DNA of 11,772 bases from Liolophura sinensis (Eukaryota; Mollusca; Polyplacophora; Chitonida; Chitonidae): the NCBI RefSeq assembly GCF_032854445.1, contig NC_088306.1, positions 5,454,373 to 5,466,144 of the forward strand. The letters are read 5' to 3'. Positions 1-8,357 of the stretch are shown here, piece by piece. The notes under the pieces are model-generated. The model saw nothing but the letters and a program-made list of their open reading frames with translations, did not search any database and had not been told where the DNA came from. How positions within the stretch are numbered: position 1 is the stretch's first letter; every line of letters starts with the position of its first letter. Made by a program: the position numbers and the translations under genes.

Positions 1-105
1 TTGCCAGCAGCCTTTCCTCCCACCATAATGCTGGCCGCCATCGAATAAGTGAAATATTCTCGAGTACGGCGTAAGACACCAATCAAATAAATAAATGAAT
101 AAAAA
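1..105 (+). mobile_element. 3' part of a SINE-like repeat (family C), cut by the window edge
   Basis: This is the 3' half of a dispersed repeat. It has a core around 17-60 (CACCATAATGCTGGCCGCC, then AAGTGAAATATTCT), the tail motif GAGTACGGCGTAAGACACC at 62-80 and an A-rich end (AAATAAATAAATGAAT) near 85-100. The same core occurs at 449-567 on this strand, at 1033-1195 on the minus strand, and in eroded form at 4267-4425, which shows that it is repetitive. Repeats of this kind are common in molluscan DNA, and full copies are, as I recall, headed by a tRNA-like segment. No head is visible here because the window begins inside the element. The A-rich 3' end fits LINE-driven retroposition. Confidence 0.75.
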
Positions 106-107
106 TC

Positions 108-448
108 CAAACCCAGATTAGGAAAGGACCCAAATTGTGCTTGTTACATTGTTCTACAGTAACGAATCAACATATAAATCTTTAACTTCCTAAGATGTTT
201 TACTTGTACATGTAGCCGTGTCTGGACGTTTGACTTAAGACGTTTAATAAACATGGAGCTTAGCTTGTGTTAAAGAGGCATCTGGTACGGGAGCACACTG
301 AAGCCGGATCAAGAGGCTGATCGCTGCCGGGAGCCAGGTTGCTATTAACTATTGTGAGATTGTCCTGTGTGGGCTCCTTAAAGGAACACAGAAGCCTTTC
401 CGATAATCTGGTGTGAGAGATAGGCAATTCTTGTCTGGCTAAAACCTG
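108..448. other. No gene recognised
   Basis: I see no coding exon, RNA gene or clear repeat here. The open frame on the minus strand running into this stretch from 547 is only a chance frame crossing the neighbouring SINE-like copy and shows no domain. Some of this sequence could be the unrecognised 5' body of the copy at 449-567. Confidence 0.5.
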
Positions 449-567
449 TTTATGGTCGTACGTTCCCTCCTCTCTGTCCGGTTTCCTTCCGCCATAATAC
501 TGGCGGCCGTCGTAAAAGTGAAATATTCTTGAGTGGTTCTTTAACAACAGTTAAATAAATAAAGATA
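449..567 (+). mobile_element. SINE-like repeat, family C, second copy (diverged)
   Basis: The core GGTTTCCTTCCGCCATAATA followed by a CTGGCGGCCGTCGTAAAAGTG-like segment and GAAATATTCTTGAGT matches the copies at 1-105 and 1033-1195. The tail motif is damaged after TTGAGT: the usual TACGGCG stretch is replaced by GGTTCTTTAACAACAG. The element still ends in an A-rich run (TTAAATAAATAAAGATA, 551-567). The upstream part (GGTCGTACGTTCCCTCC, from about 453) aligns with the GC-rich middle of the family. I could not identify a tRNA-like head or target-site duplication. Confidence 0.65.
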
Positions 568-1027
568 GGCCAGTCCAGGCTATGTCCAGCGTATGTTGAA
601 TTTAAGATATGGAGGATTTATTCAAGCGTGTCCAAAGCTGCAGGATTTAACCCAGGAAACCATATCTCCACTGTCAGCCAGTCAGCGTCGTTTTTGTATC
701 CGCTTAGCATCAGAATGTGTCACAACATTCACCTTTCTGTGGCAAAGTCAAAAATAATGTTTTTTAGATTTGGTTTGTCAAAATCTCTTCCTGTTACAAT
801 ACAACGAGGGGGCGGGCGTACAATTAAAAAGTTTTGACCCGAGGAGTGTAAAATTAGTACACTGATTTTTTATTGCTTGACGCTGTACCAACCACAATTT
901 GAGTTCTTTCCTGTTCTGAGTTTGACTTTTTAAGCACTTGAAAGTTATGACTGCAGTTGCTTGACAAATAATAGTCCTGAGTTCAAATCTAAGGCAAACG
1001 AATTCTTCTTACACGTGCCAGTTTCCT
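568..1027. other. No gene recognised
   Basis: This stretch holds no recognisable gene. The 69-codon frame at 628-837 has no domain features and no splice context. A short match to a pol III B box (GAGTTCAAATC, about 980-990) has no matching A box at the right distance. Confidence 0.5.
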
Positions 1028-1207
1028 TTTAAATAATTTATTTATTTATTGGATTGGTGTTTTACGCCGTACTCAAGAATATTTCACTTATACGACGGCG
1101 GCCAGCATTATGGTGGGAGGAAACCGGGCAGAGCCTGGCGGTAATCCACGACCATCCGCAGGTTGCTGCAGATCTTCCCATTTACGGCCGGAGAGTTTAA
1201 ATTATTT
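1028..1207 (-). mobile_element. SINE-like repeat, family C, 5'-truncated, with near-perfect target-site duplication
   Basis: On the minus strand this copy reads from a GC-rich body (1195 to about 1130) into the core and the tail motif (GAGTACGGCGTAAAACACC, plus 1054-1072) and ends in AATAAATAAATAAATT-type sequence at 1033-1050. It is flanked by TTTAAATAATTT (1028-1039) and TTTAAATTATTT (1196-1207), a 12-bp direct repeat with one mismatch. That is the footprint expected of LINE-mediated insertion. The left copy partly overlaps the A/T-rich tail, so its exact edge is uncertain. The 5' end, where a tRNA-like head would lie, is missing, as is usual when reverse transcription stops early. Confidence 0.75.
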
Positions 1208-1961
1208 TGGATGTCGACAAAAATATTAAAGCTGTTATTAAGTGAAGATCATGTCTCCATCTGATTCGATGGTAGAAAGGAAAATATCCTGTAATAGAAT
1301 GATGAATGTACGTGTAAAACAAATCATTCTTTGCCTGTTGTTAGTGAGATAAATATGACAGACTCATGTTTGCATTGCGTTGAGATATATAGGCCTACAG
1401 TCATACAGTTAAGCTTGGTTATCCCTGCATATGACAGTTTAGTCAACAGCTTGAATTGTGGCTATTTGGACGCTATGGGTCACTGTTTGAGTCACAACTA
1501 CTGCATTTTCTTAGACCTTTATAAGCCTTTAATAAGGTTCTGTATACAAGAAGTAGACGCACAAAATTGCTCCTAGCAGGTTTCTAAATTCTGCTGTTTA
1601 AATAGATATACACTTTCCAATCCTTTAAGTTAATATCTCGTTACGGTTTTTGTTTGTTAAAAAAATAGCATGCCTCTCACTCAGACCTCCAAGTTTAATG
1701 TGACCTTGGACGTCTCGACTATCATTTAGATCATGGACAATTTTTTTTCTTGTTTTTGTAATGCCTACTATTAAAGCAGATGGAAAAGCTATCAATCGTT
1801 TTTGTTTTTTGGGGGTTTTTTTTCTATTTTTTTTGGCACCTGCTTCTGTCGTTTGTTATTTAAACGGTAGCGTGTATCGACTTGATACAGGCCAAATATC
1901 TTACATTTCCAAACCAGGTAACCAGATTTTCTCTGTTATTTTGCGTAATTTTGCACAAATT
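1208..1961. other. No gene recognised; T-rich stretches
   Basis: This is AT-rich anonymous sequence with T-rich runs around 1740-1760 and 1801-1835. Frames of 81 codons (1331-1576) and 71 codons (1761-1976) contain no motif I recognise. The second is driven by the T-rich run and overlaps the tRNA-like head of the next SINE. I do not treat either as a gene. Confidence 0.55.
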
Positions 1962-2266
1962 GATTCCGTGGTCTAATGGTTAAAGCGTCTTCCTCGAAGG
2001 CGTGAGACCTGCCATCAAACCTGGGTCGGGTCACACCAGCGGTTTTAAAAATGTTACTTCTCGCACAGCAATGAGAGGTTAAAGCAAGTGAACAGAAGTG
2101 GTTGGCTCGAGGTCAGTATATAAATGTGGTTCGTTAGGGCCTCTCGGGCTGTGTCTTCGGCTTGATACTTCAGTGGCTATGCAGCACGTTAGCGGCATGG
2201 ACTCGCCGTGCCTCCTCGCCGTCACATAACTGACAAAGTGTTAAGTACGAAGTAAAACCCTTACAT
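1962..2266 (+). mobile_element. tRNA-derived SINE (family A)
   Basis: The 5' end is tRNA-like. The pol III A box TGGTCTAATGG sits at 1969-1979 and fits the usual pattern. A degenerate B box, GGGTCGGGTCA, sits at 2023-2033, about 44 bp on. A body of some 200 bp follows, with a stretch (GGCTCGAGGTCAGTATA, about 2104-2120, and GTGTCTTCGGCTTGATACTT, 2151-2170) of a kind I recognise as recurrent in molluscan genomes. The element ends with the tail motif TTAAGTACGAAGTAAAACCC near 2241-2260. The B box is damaged, so the copy is probably not transcribed efficiently. A possible flanking duplication (GATTC at both ends) is too short to trust. It is not a working tRNA gene: the acceptor stem does not pair and the T arm is broken. 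Confidence 0.75.
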
Positions 2267-2471
2267 AGATTCATTCCCAGCTTATAACCATCAGCTAGTA
2301 TACACACGTAGCCCAGTCACATAGGTTCACGCTTCAGATCAACAATAATCAAGACGCTTCCTCGTACAGGTTTGTTGTTGGCTACAGTACAATCTCAAAT
2401 CTGTTTCGGTGGCCCGTGAAGGCAGAATCATATGACATGCGTCGGTGTACGTGCCTTTTACTGCCAAAGTA

Positions 2472-3017
2472 GTTTCATGATTTCGTGATATACGCGGAGA
2501 AACTACAATTTCAATTAGACAGTTTACCTGCGTAAACGCTGAGGATTCATTAGACTCATACCCTCCGTCGGCGCACAGGAAGTTCTATTAGACTCATACC
2601 CTCGTCTACAATAAATCTCAAAAAAGTTTGATGTTCCTCGTCAACACCAAGAGGGTTTCATTAGACTGATGTTCAGCGTCAACACTAAGGAAATTTCATT
2701 CGGCGTCAACACAAAGGAAGTTTCATTAGACTGATGCTGTGCTTCATCACTAAAGAAGTCGCATTTGATGCCCTCTGTCAACACCTTGAAAGTTTCGCTG
2801 GACTGATGCTCTGCGTCAACACCACGTAAATTTCACTGGATTGATGCTTGCTGTCAACGCTTTCAGAAAGTTTCATTAGCCTGATGTCCTCCCTGAAGAC
2901 TAAAGTCGTTTCATGAGATTGATGCCTTCTGTCAACACAAAGAAAGTTTCAGTGGATTGATGCTCTGCGTCATCACTAAGGAAGTTTCATTAAACAGATG
3001 TTCTCCGTCAACGCGGA
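2472..3017 (+). repeat. Degenerate minisatellite, about 15 units, period about 38 bp
   Basis: Units begin with variants of GTTTCATTAGACTGATGCTC and continue TGCGTCAACACTAAGGAA. Unit starts fall near 2472, 2508, 2544, 2582, 2626, 2655, 2693, 2720, 2758, 2792, 2830, 2870, 2908, 2946 and 2984. Most steps are 36-38 bp; the 27- and 29-bp steps are units with internal deletions. The first units are the most eroded and the later ones agree better. The array ends about 590 bp before the USP start codon, so it lies in the upstream region of that gene. I see no coding role, since frames are interrupted repeatedly. Confidence 0.85.
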
Positions 3018-3491
3018 CTCGATCATACCAGGGAAGACCGTAAAATCAAGCACGCGGCGTTCTTCAAAAGCGTTTAGATAGTGGTTTCACTTATTCAAAA
3101 GCATCGTCAACGTTACCCGGTAAGTGTATTGGTCTATTCAAAAGGCTTTGGCACATTCCTGTTTTGTCGGTGTGAGCCTGTTGAGGATGATAAAGTCTGG
3201 GTGAGGACAGATCGATAATGCAGAGGCCCTGTGTTGTCGCAGCGTTGGGGCCGATTCTACTGTGCTCACTCGCGGACTGAAGCAGTGTTCGAACGCTTGT
3301 TACCTACGGGTGGTTTATGTGGCCTGCGCTTACCACTGAGCTGTTACAAGCTTCACTAGATCAAGCTGGGTGTCTTTAGCCCAGATGTGTAAAGTGGGCT
3401 ATAGACTCAGAGCAAGGCTGTTCAGTGATTCGGAACTGACAGTGTAATTGCTTTGTTGATTGCTCAATTGCAGCGAACAAAAACAGTGCCA
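3018..3491. other. Upstream region of the USP gene; no element recognised
   Basis: This unique sequence lies between the minisatellite and the putative core promoter. TTCAAAAG occurs three times (3063, 3094, 3137), but the spacing is irregular and I do not assign it a function. I looked for heat-shock-element triplets (GAA/TTC in alternating orientation) because USP genes are stress genes, and did not find a convincing one. Confidence 0.4.
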
Positions 3492-3537
3492 TTTTAAATA
3501 GCGGCTTGACTCCTCCTTCCACAGTAGCATTCACTCT
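3492..3537 (+). promoter_or_regulatory. Possible core promoter of the USP gene
   Basis: A TATA-like TTTTAAATA lies at 3492-3500. An initiator-like TCACTCT, fitting the YYANWYY pattern, lies at 3531-3537 and would give a 5' UTR of about 75 nt before the ATG at 3608. The TATA-to-initiator distance is several bases longer than the usual 28-34, so either the true start lies slightly upstream or the TATA match is chance. This is an inference from weak motifs only. Confidence 0.25.
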
Positions 3538-3607
3538 CTGTACCTAGAAGCGAGAAGGAAGCGGCGATCAGTTACGTCCTACAGATCAGCCACTTGTGGA
3601 TACCAAG

Positions 3608-3716
3608 ATGGCGTCTGCCAATGGCGAGAGTTTGGATAGCGATTCTGAGGTGGTGAAGAGAGGAGTTGTCCTCATCGCCATAGATCACAGCGAGATGGCC
3701 GAGTACGCTTTTGACT
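3608..3716 (+). CDS. Universal stress protein, first coding exon (partial gene)
   Basis: The exon encodes 36 residues plus one base. It opens with a hydrophilic, acidic lead (residues 1-14, MASANGESLDSDSE) and runs into the first beta strand of the USP fold, RGVVLIAIDHSEMAEYAFD (18-36). USP domains (Pfam Usp) typically start with a hydrophobic strand ending in Asp, here D26, at the nucleotide-binding loop, followed by a Ser-Glu pair and a helix with A-F/L-D. All of these are visible. The exon stops at GAC T|GTGAGT (donor GT at 3717-3718), a near-consensus phase-1 donor. The next codon would start with T, which fits the Trp that commonly follows AFD in animal and plant members. The chosen ATG has A at -3 and G at +4. 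Codons upstream in frame lack an ATG. USPs are about 150 residues, so most of the protein is encoded beyond this exon. Family members bind ATP or AMP and act in stress tolerance; the exact role here is unknown. Molluscs carry expanded USP families. Confidence 0.82.
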
Positions 3717-4266
3717 GTGAGTATTGTCAGTCATTACCGATGCGCAATATGCTAAAGATAAATGGCTTTCCTGTGGGTAAACTGTGGGTGTTTCAGTCGG
3801 CACGTAAATATCACAAATTCCCACGTACAGCGCTGGCCAACATTTCCTTCTAACATTTCTAACGGTTAAAGGTAAAGAACGCACTGCCATAAAGTACGTG
3901 TTTGGTGAAAGACAAGTAAATATTCTCCGGGAAAATAGTTTAATTTATATTGCTATATTTCATCATTCTAAATGCATCTTCATTTAGAGCAGCGAACATA
4001 TTCAAGAAATGGACCTTGAAATGGGCTATTTCACACCAAAACTATTGCTGTGCCGTCACTGACGTCACCTTCTGAGTCCCACCAGACCACCATAGAATCC
4101 TGTGTTTTAAATGTGCTTTAAAACGGCAACTTTACATTGAATTGCTATTCCTAACTAATCAGGAATCTATGTACAACTGAAGTTTGGCACATGTAAAAAC
4201 AACAAACTCTCATCTGTGGTGAATAACCATGCGTGTCTTTCGTGGGAAATTTCGCCAATTAGTTGC
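3717..4266 (+). other. Start of USP intron 1
   Basis: The intron begins with GTGAGTATTG. Reading straight through the donor gives about 45 more codons to a stop near 3851, with no USP-like residues, so splicing is the better reading. A perfect palindromic CRE (TGACGTCA) lies at 4060-4067 and could be a CREB/ATF site, though an 8-mer of this kind can occur by chance. No second exon was recognised anywhere downstream, which would make intron 1 longer than 8,056 bp. That is inferred, not seen. Confidence 0.6.
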
Positions 4267-4425
4267 CAAAGGACGGTGGTTTTCACCGGCACTCCTGTTC
4301 CCTCCACTTATAAAAGTAACTGCCATCGTGTAATAGAACAACATGAAGGTAATGTTGAACAACAATGAAAGTATATCAGTAAGTAAATATATAAATAAGT
4401 AAATAAATAAAATATAATAAATAGA
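4267..4425 (+). mobile_element. SINE-like repeat, family C, highly diverged copy
   Basis: GGTGGTTTTCACCGGCACTC followed by CTGTTCCCTCCACTTATAAA and TGCCATCGTGTAATAGAACA aligns by eye, in order, with the body and core of the family C copies at 449-567 and 1-105. It ends in an A-rich region (AAGTAAATAAATAAAATATA, about 4396-4415). The tail motif is not recognisable. This is an old insertion compared with the copy at 1028-1207. The 100-codon minus-strand frame over this stretch is a by-product of the A/T-rich tail. Confidence 0.5.
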
Positions 4426-5120
4426 GGTACAGATCGCACTTGAGGCTGTCAATAATTGTGTTAAAAATGTTATTTCCATGGTTACCCTTGACCCATCAAG
4501 TCGTCTCCACACGGCAGTCTTGTGCCAAAACTGTTTTCTTTTTTTCTCGTTAAAAGACTTATTTCTTGTATTGTATTTATTGTCATTGGATACAATTGGT
4601 CACAATGGCCTGTTTACCGCGTTATCGGTGTCAACATGATACGGCTTTGTAGTCAGAAGAACACGTCGACGGTAAGGTTGTGATGCAGTTTGTGACAGTG
4701 ATAGATTCACATAGGCCGTATAACGCGTATAAAAATTGCCGTTCCATTCGTAATCGATGGCCCTGTTGAACGTTGGCAGAATTCGACATTCAGCTGATCT
4801 GTCCATGTGTGATTCCAAGAGGAGTCATTCTCAAATCACCCACGTCAACACTGATATCCGTCTTGAGATCATTCAGGACGACTGTGTCGAAACCACAAAG
4901 TCATACGGGCGTTGCTGATACTTCTGGAGAAATTACACTCTCCACGAGGCACTTTCTGTTTGCATAAATAGACTGTCTGAGAAATATTTCCAGAGGCACG
5001 GTAATACCCGCTATTGATTCATTGTGCCAATTCCCCTAGAATTTTCCACATGTATCGCTTTATGTAAACATCTAATACCTTTGTTCTCATTCCCTGACTA
5101 AAACTGAGTTTTGCCGACCT
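4426..5120. other. Unrecognised sequence with overlapping open stretches on both strands
   Basis: Within the presumed intron, a minus frame is open at 4600-4818, a second minus frame is open over roughly 4790-4900 (it reads ..VVLNDLKTDISVDVGD..), and a plus frame is open at 4773-4967. The minus reading at 4790-4900 looks somewhat protein-like, and a frame change would be needed to join it to the next. It could be a remnant of an old coding insertion or chance. I do not recognise a family, and no splice sites frame it convincingly. Confidence 0.3.
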
Positions 5121-7650
5121 TCATCATCAAACAGCGTGTGCATGTCGACATAGTCCTGGTGCATATAAAGCTTTGTACGGCTATCGTTCCTCATCAGATA
5201 GCGGGAGTATGTTGACATAAGAGTGGTATATGCGATCCTCAGTTCTGGTGCTTCATCAGATAGCCGGTGTATGTTGACATAAGAGTGGTATATGTGATTC
5301 TCAGTTCTGCTGCTTCATCAGATAGCCGGTGTATGTTGACATAACTCTAGCACACAGGGTGCTAAGTTCTACTGAAATTCTTCATCGGATAGCTGGTGTA
5401 TGTTGACATAACAGGGTTATATGTAATCCTCAGTTCTGATGCTTCATTAGATAGCGGGTGTATGTTGACATAACAGAGGTATATGTGATCCTGAGTTCTG
5501 ATCCTTCATCAGATAGCTGGTGTATGTTGACATAACTCTAGCACACAGGGTGCTTAGTTCTACTGAAATTCTTCATCGGATAGCTGGTGTATGTTGACAT
5601 AACAGGGTTATATGTAATCCTCAGTTCTGATGCTTCATTAGATAGCTGGTGTATGTTGACATAACTCTAGCACACAGGGTGCTTAGTTCTGCTGAAATTC
5701 TTCATCGGATAGCTGGTGTATGTTGACATAACAGGGTTATATGTAATCCTCAGTTCTGATGCTTCATTAGATAGCGGGTGTATGTTGACATAACAGAGGT
5801 ATATGTGATCCTGAGTTCTGATCCTTCATCAGATAGCTGGTGTATGTTGACATAACTCTAGCACACAGGGTGCTTAGTTCTGCTGAAATTCTTCATCGGA
5901 TAGCTGGTGTATGTTGACATAACAGGGTTATATGTAATCCTCAGTTCTGATGCTTCATTAGATAGCGGGTGTATGTTGACATAACAGTGGTATATGTGAT
6001 CCTCATTTCTGATGCTTCTTCGGATAGCGGGTGTATGTTGACATAGCCCAGGTACATGTGATCCTTAGCTCCACTGACGTTCTCCATCAGATAGCGGGTG
6101 TATGTTGACATAACAGTGATATATGTGATCCTGAGTTCTGATCCTTCATCAGATAGCTGGTGTATGTTGACATAACTCTAGCACACAGGGTGCTTAGTTC
6201 TGCTGAAATTCTTCATCGGATAGCTGGTGTATGTTGACATAACAGGGTTATATGTAATCCTCAGTTCTGATGCTTCATTAGATAGCGGGTGTATGTTGAC
6301 ATAACAGTGGTATATGTGATCCTCATTTCTGATGCTTCTTCGGATAGCGGGTGTATGTTGACATAGTCCAGGTACATGTGATCCTTAATTCCACTGACAT
6401 TCTTCGTCAGATAACGAGGATATATTGTCATAGCTCAGGTACATATGATCCCGAGTCCCGTTGACGTTCTCTATCATAGCCGGTGTATGTTGACATAACC
6501 CTGGTACATGTGATCCTTAATTTCACTGACATTCTTCGTCAGATAACGAGGGTATATTGACATAGCTCAGGTACTTTTGATCCCGAGTCCCGTTGACGTT
6601 CTCTATCAGATAGCGGGTGTATGTTGACATAGCCCAAGTACATGTGATCCTTAGCTCCACTGACGTTCTCCATCAGATAGCGGGTGTATGTTGACATAAC
6701 AGTGGTATATGTGATCCTCAGTTCTGATTATTCATCAGATAGCCGGTGTATGTTGACATAACAGTGATATATGTGATTCTCAGTTCTGCTGCTTCATCAG
6801 ATAGCCGGTGTATGTTGACATAACAGTGGTATATGTGATTCTCAGTTCTGCTGCTTCATCAGATAGCCGGTGTATGTTGACATAACAGTGGTATATGTGA
6901 TTCTCAGTTCTGCTGCTTCATCAGATAGCCGGTGTATGTTGACATAACAGTGATATATGTGATTCTCAGTTCTGCTGCTTCATCAGATAGCCGGTGTATG
7001 TTGACATAACAGTGGTATATGTGATTCTCAGTTCTGCTGCTTCATCAGATACCCGGTGTATGTTGACATAACAGTGGTATATGTGATTCTCAGTTCTGCT
7101 GCTTCATCAGATAGCCGGTGCATGTTGACATAGCCCAGGTACATTTGATCCTTAGTTTCACTGACATTCTTCGCCAGATAACGAGGGTATATTGACATAG
7201 CTCAGGTACATATGATCCCGAGTCCCGTTGACGTTCTCTGCTAGATGGCGGGTGTATGTTGATATAACCCTGGTACATGTGATCCTGAGTCCCGCTGACA
7301 TTCTTCATCAGATAGCGGGTGTATGTTGACATAGCCCAGGTACATTTGATCCTTAGTTCCACTGACATTCTTCGTCAGATAACGAGGGTATATTGACATA
7401 GTTCAGGTACATATGATCCCGAGTCCCGTTGACGTTCTCTGTCAGATGGCGGGTGTATGTTGACATAACCCTGGTACATGTGATCCTTAGCTCCACTGAC
7501 ATTCTTCGTCAGATAACGAGGGTATATTGACATAGCTGAGGTACATATGATCCCTAGTCCCGTTGACGTTCTCTGTCAGATAGCGGGTGTATGTTGACAT
7601 AACCCTGGTACATGTGATCCTTAGTCGCGCTGATGTTCTTCATCAGATAT
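5121..7650 (+). repeat. Satellite array of 62- and 67-bp monomers, 39 cores, with higher-order structure
   Basis: Every monomer carries a variant of TCAGATAGCGGGTGTATGTT followed by GACATA. The G of GTTGACATA (or its variants) falls at 5144, 5211, 5273, 5335, 5402, 5464, 5526, 5593, 5655, 5722, 5784, 5846, 5913, 5975, 6037, 6104, 6166, 6233, 6295, 6357, 6424, 6489, 6556, 6623, 6690, 6752, 6814, 6876, 6938, 7000, 7062, 7124, 7191, 7258, 7325, 7392, 7459, 7526 and 7593. All steps are exactly 62 or 67 bp except one of 65 (6424 to 6489), where a unit lost two bases (ATCATAGC for ATCAGATAGC). The 5-bp difference is an AAATT/ACATT/ACGTT insertion before the TTC of TTCATC. The first monomer (5121-5187) and the last (after 7620) are degenerate, as expected at array edges. 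The array lies in the presumed USP intron. It is not coding: frames shift at each 62-bp step and 67 is also not divisible by three. Confidence 0.97.
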
Positions 7651-7682
7651 TACACATTTGAAACCATAAAGGCCCTAAGTTT

Positions 7683-7910
7683 GTGCATTCCTTGTGGTCA
7701 AATGAGGCCGTATTATCTTTGCGCATTCCTTGTGAACAAATGAGGCTGTATTAAGTTTGCGTATTCCTTGTGGACAAATGAGGTTGTATTAAGTTTGCGC
7801 ATTTCTTGTAGACAAATGAGATTGTATTAAGTTCGTGTATTCCTTGTGGACAAATGAGGCTATATTAAGTTCGCGCATTCCTTGTGGGCAAATGAGGTTG
7901 TATTAAGTTT
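7683..7910 (+). repeat. 38-bp minisatellite, six tandem copies
   Basis: The unit begins GCGCATTCCTTGTGGACAAA and continues TGAGGTTGTATTAAGTTT. The GCATTCC anchor falls at 7685, 7723, 7761, 7799, 7837 and 7875, exactly 38 bp apart each time. Units differ by a few substitutions (for example GTATTCC or GCATTTC) and no indel. A partial unit (GGCCCTAAGTTT) precedes the first copy at about 7671-7682. The array starts within about 35 bp of the end of the 62/67-bp satellite but shares no obvious sequence with it. It is also unlike the other 38-bp array at 2472-3017, although the period is the same. Confidence 0.95.
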
Positions 7911-7993
7911 GTTCAAGCAACATTAGTGAGTAGATTGGCTGGTAATAATCTGCAAAATTTTGAGGACTCATGTTGACCACACCCAAAATATTA

Positions 7994-8222
7994 ATCTGTC
8001 AATTTGATCAGAAAGTCTATTGTCTGAGTGATGCTAGAATGTATTCTGTGATTATAACATGATACTGTGTTATATTCAAGATAAAATCCTGTTAGTTAAA
8101 TAGAATCGTAATGGTGAATTAATATATGTGTTATACTTAACAGAATGATCTCTTGCAATATCAGAACACATTGAAGAATCATCACTCAGACAACAGACTT
8201 TCTGTGAAAATTAAAAGATTAA
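7994..8222. mobile_element. Foldback / MITE-like inverted-repeat element
   Basis: Two 25-bp arms at 8009-8033 (CAGAAAGTCTATTGTCTGAG then TGATG) and 8180-8204 are reverse complements with a single mismatch. Weaker pairing continues outward for about 15 bp (AATTTGAT against TGAAAATT) and inward (GAATGTATTCTG against CAGAACACATT), with the rest forming a loop. An inverted repeat of about 230 bp with no coding capacity is the signature of a non-autonomous DNA transposon or foldback element. I could not define a target-site duplication, so the ends are approximate. The transcribed strand could form a long hairpin. Confidence 0.65.
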
Positions 8223-8357
8223 CTGTTTGAGTGTAGTTCTATCTGTACTGGATCTACATGTTTTTCTTGGGTAACGCTTGTTCACAAAGTAGATTTACAT
8301 GTAGATAGTTCTCGGTGTGTCAGTTACGACTAAGTATACCGTACAGTTACATAATAC

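Noticed and set aside
260-547. 95-codon minus-strand open frame
   Set aside because: It overlaps the family C SINE-like copy in antisense and has no domain features.
980-990. B-box-like GAGTTCAAATC
   Set aside because: No A box lies at the right distance upstream and no cloverleaf can be drawn.
1962-2036. A genuine tRNA gene
   Set aside because: The pol III boxes are present but the B box is altered, the acceptor stem does not pair, and the sequence runs into a SINE body and tail.
3596-3607. Start of the USP frame at a GTG four codons upstream
   Set aside because: Animal genes start at ATG, and the ATG at 3608 has an excellent Kozak context.
3717-3853. Unspliced continuation of the USP frame to the stop near 3851
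   Set aside because: The extra residues do not resemble the USP fold and a strong donor (GTGAGT) sits at the point where similarity ends.
3672-3890. Minus-strand frame opposite USP exon 1
   Set aside because: Antisense shadow of the exon and the start of its intron.
4210-4512. 100-codon minus-strand frame with hydrophobic Tyr/Leu/Ile-rich stretch
   Set aside because: The hydrophobic part is the complement of an A/T-rich SINE-like tail (TAAATA runs), not a genuine membrane segment.
5402-6253. ATAACAGGGTTAT resembling part of the I-SceI homing endonuclease site
   Set aside because: Only the 3' portion matches, with one mismatch, and the leading TAGGG is absent. It is a satellite variant seen five times.
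7090-7368. 92-codon minus-strand open frame with internal repeats
   Set aside because: It lies wholly within the 67-bp satellite; repeated peptides follow from 3 x 67 = 201 bp and no start or splice context supports it.
5121-7650. CRISPR-like array with regular repeats
   Set aside because: The whole 62/67-bp unit is repeated with no unique spacers, and the context is animal genomic DNA.
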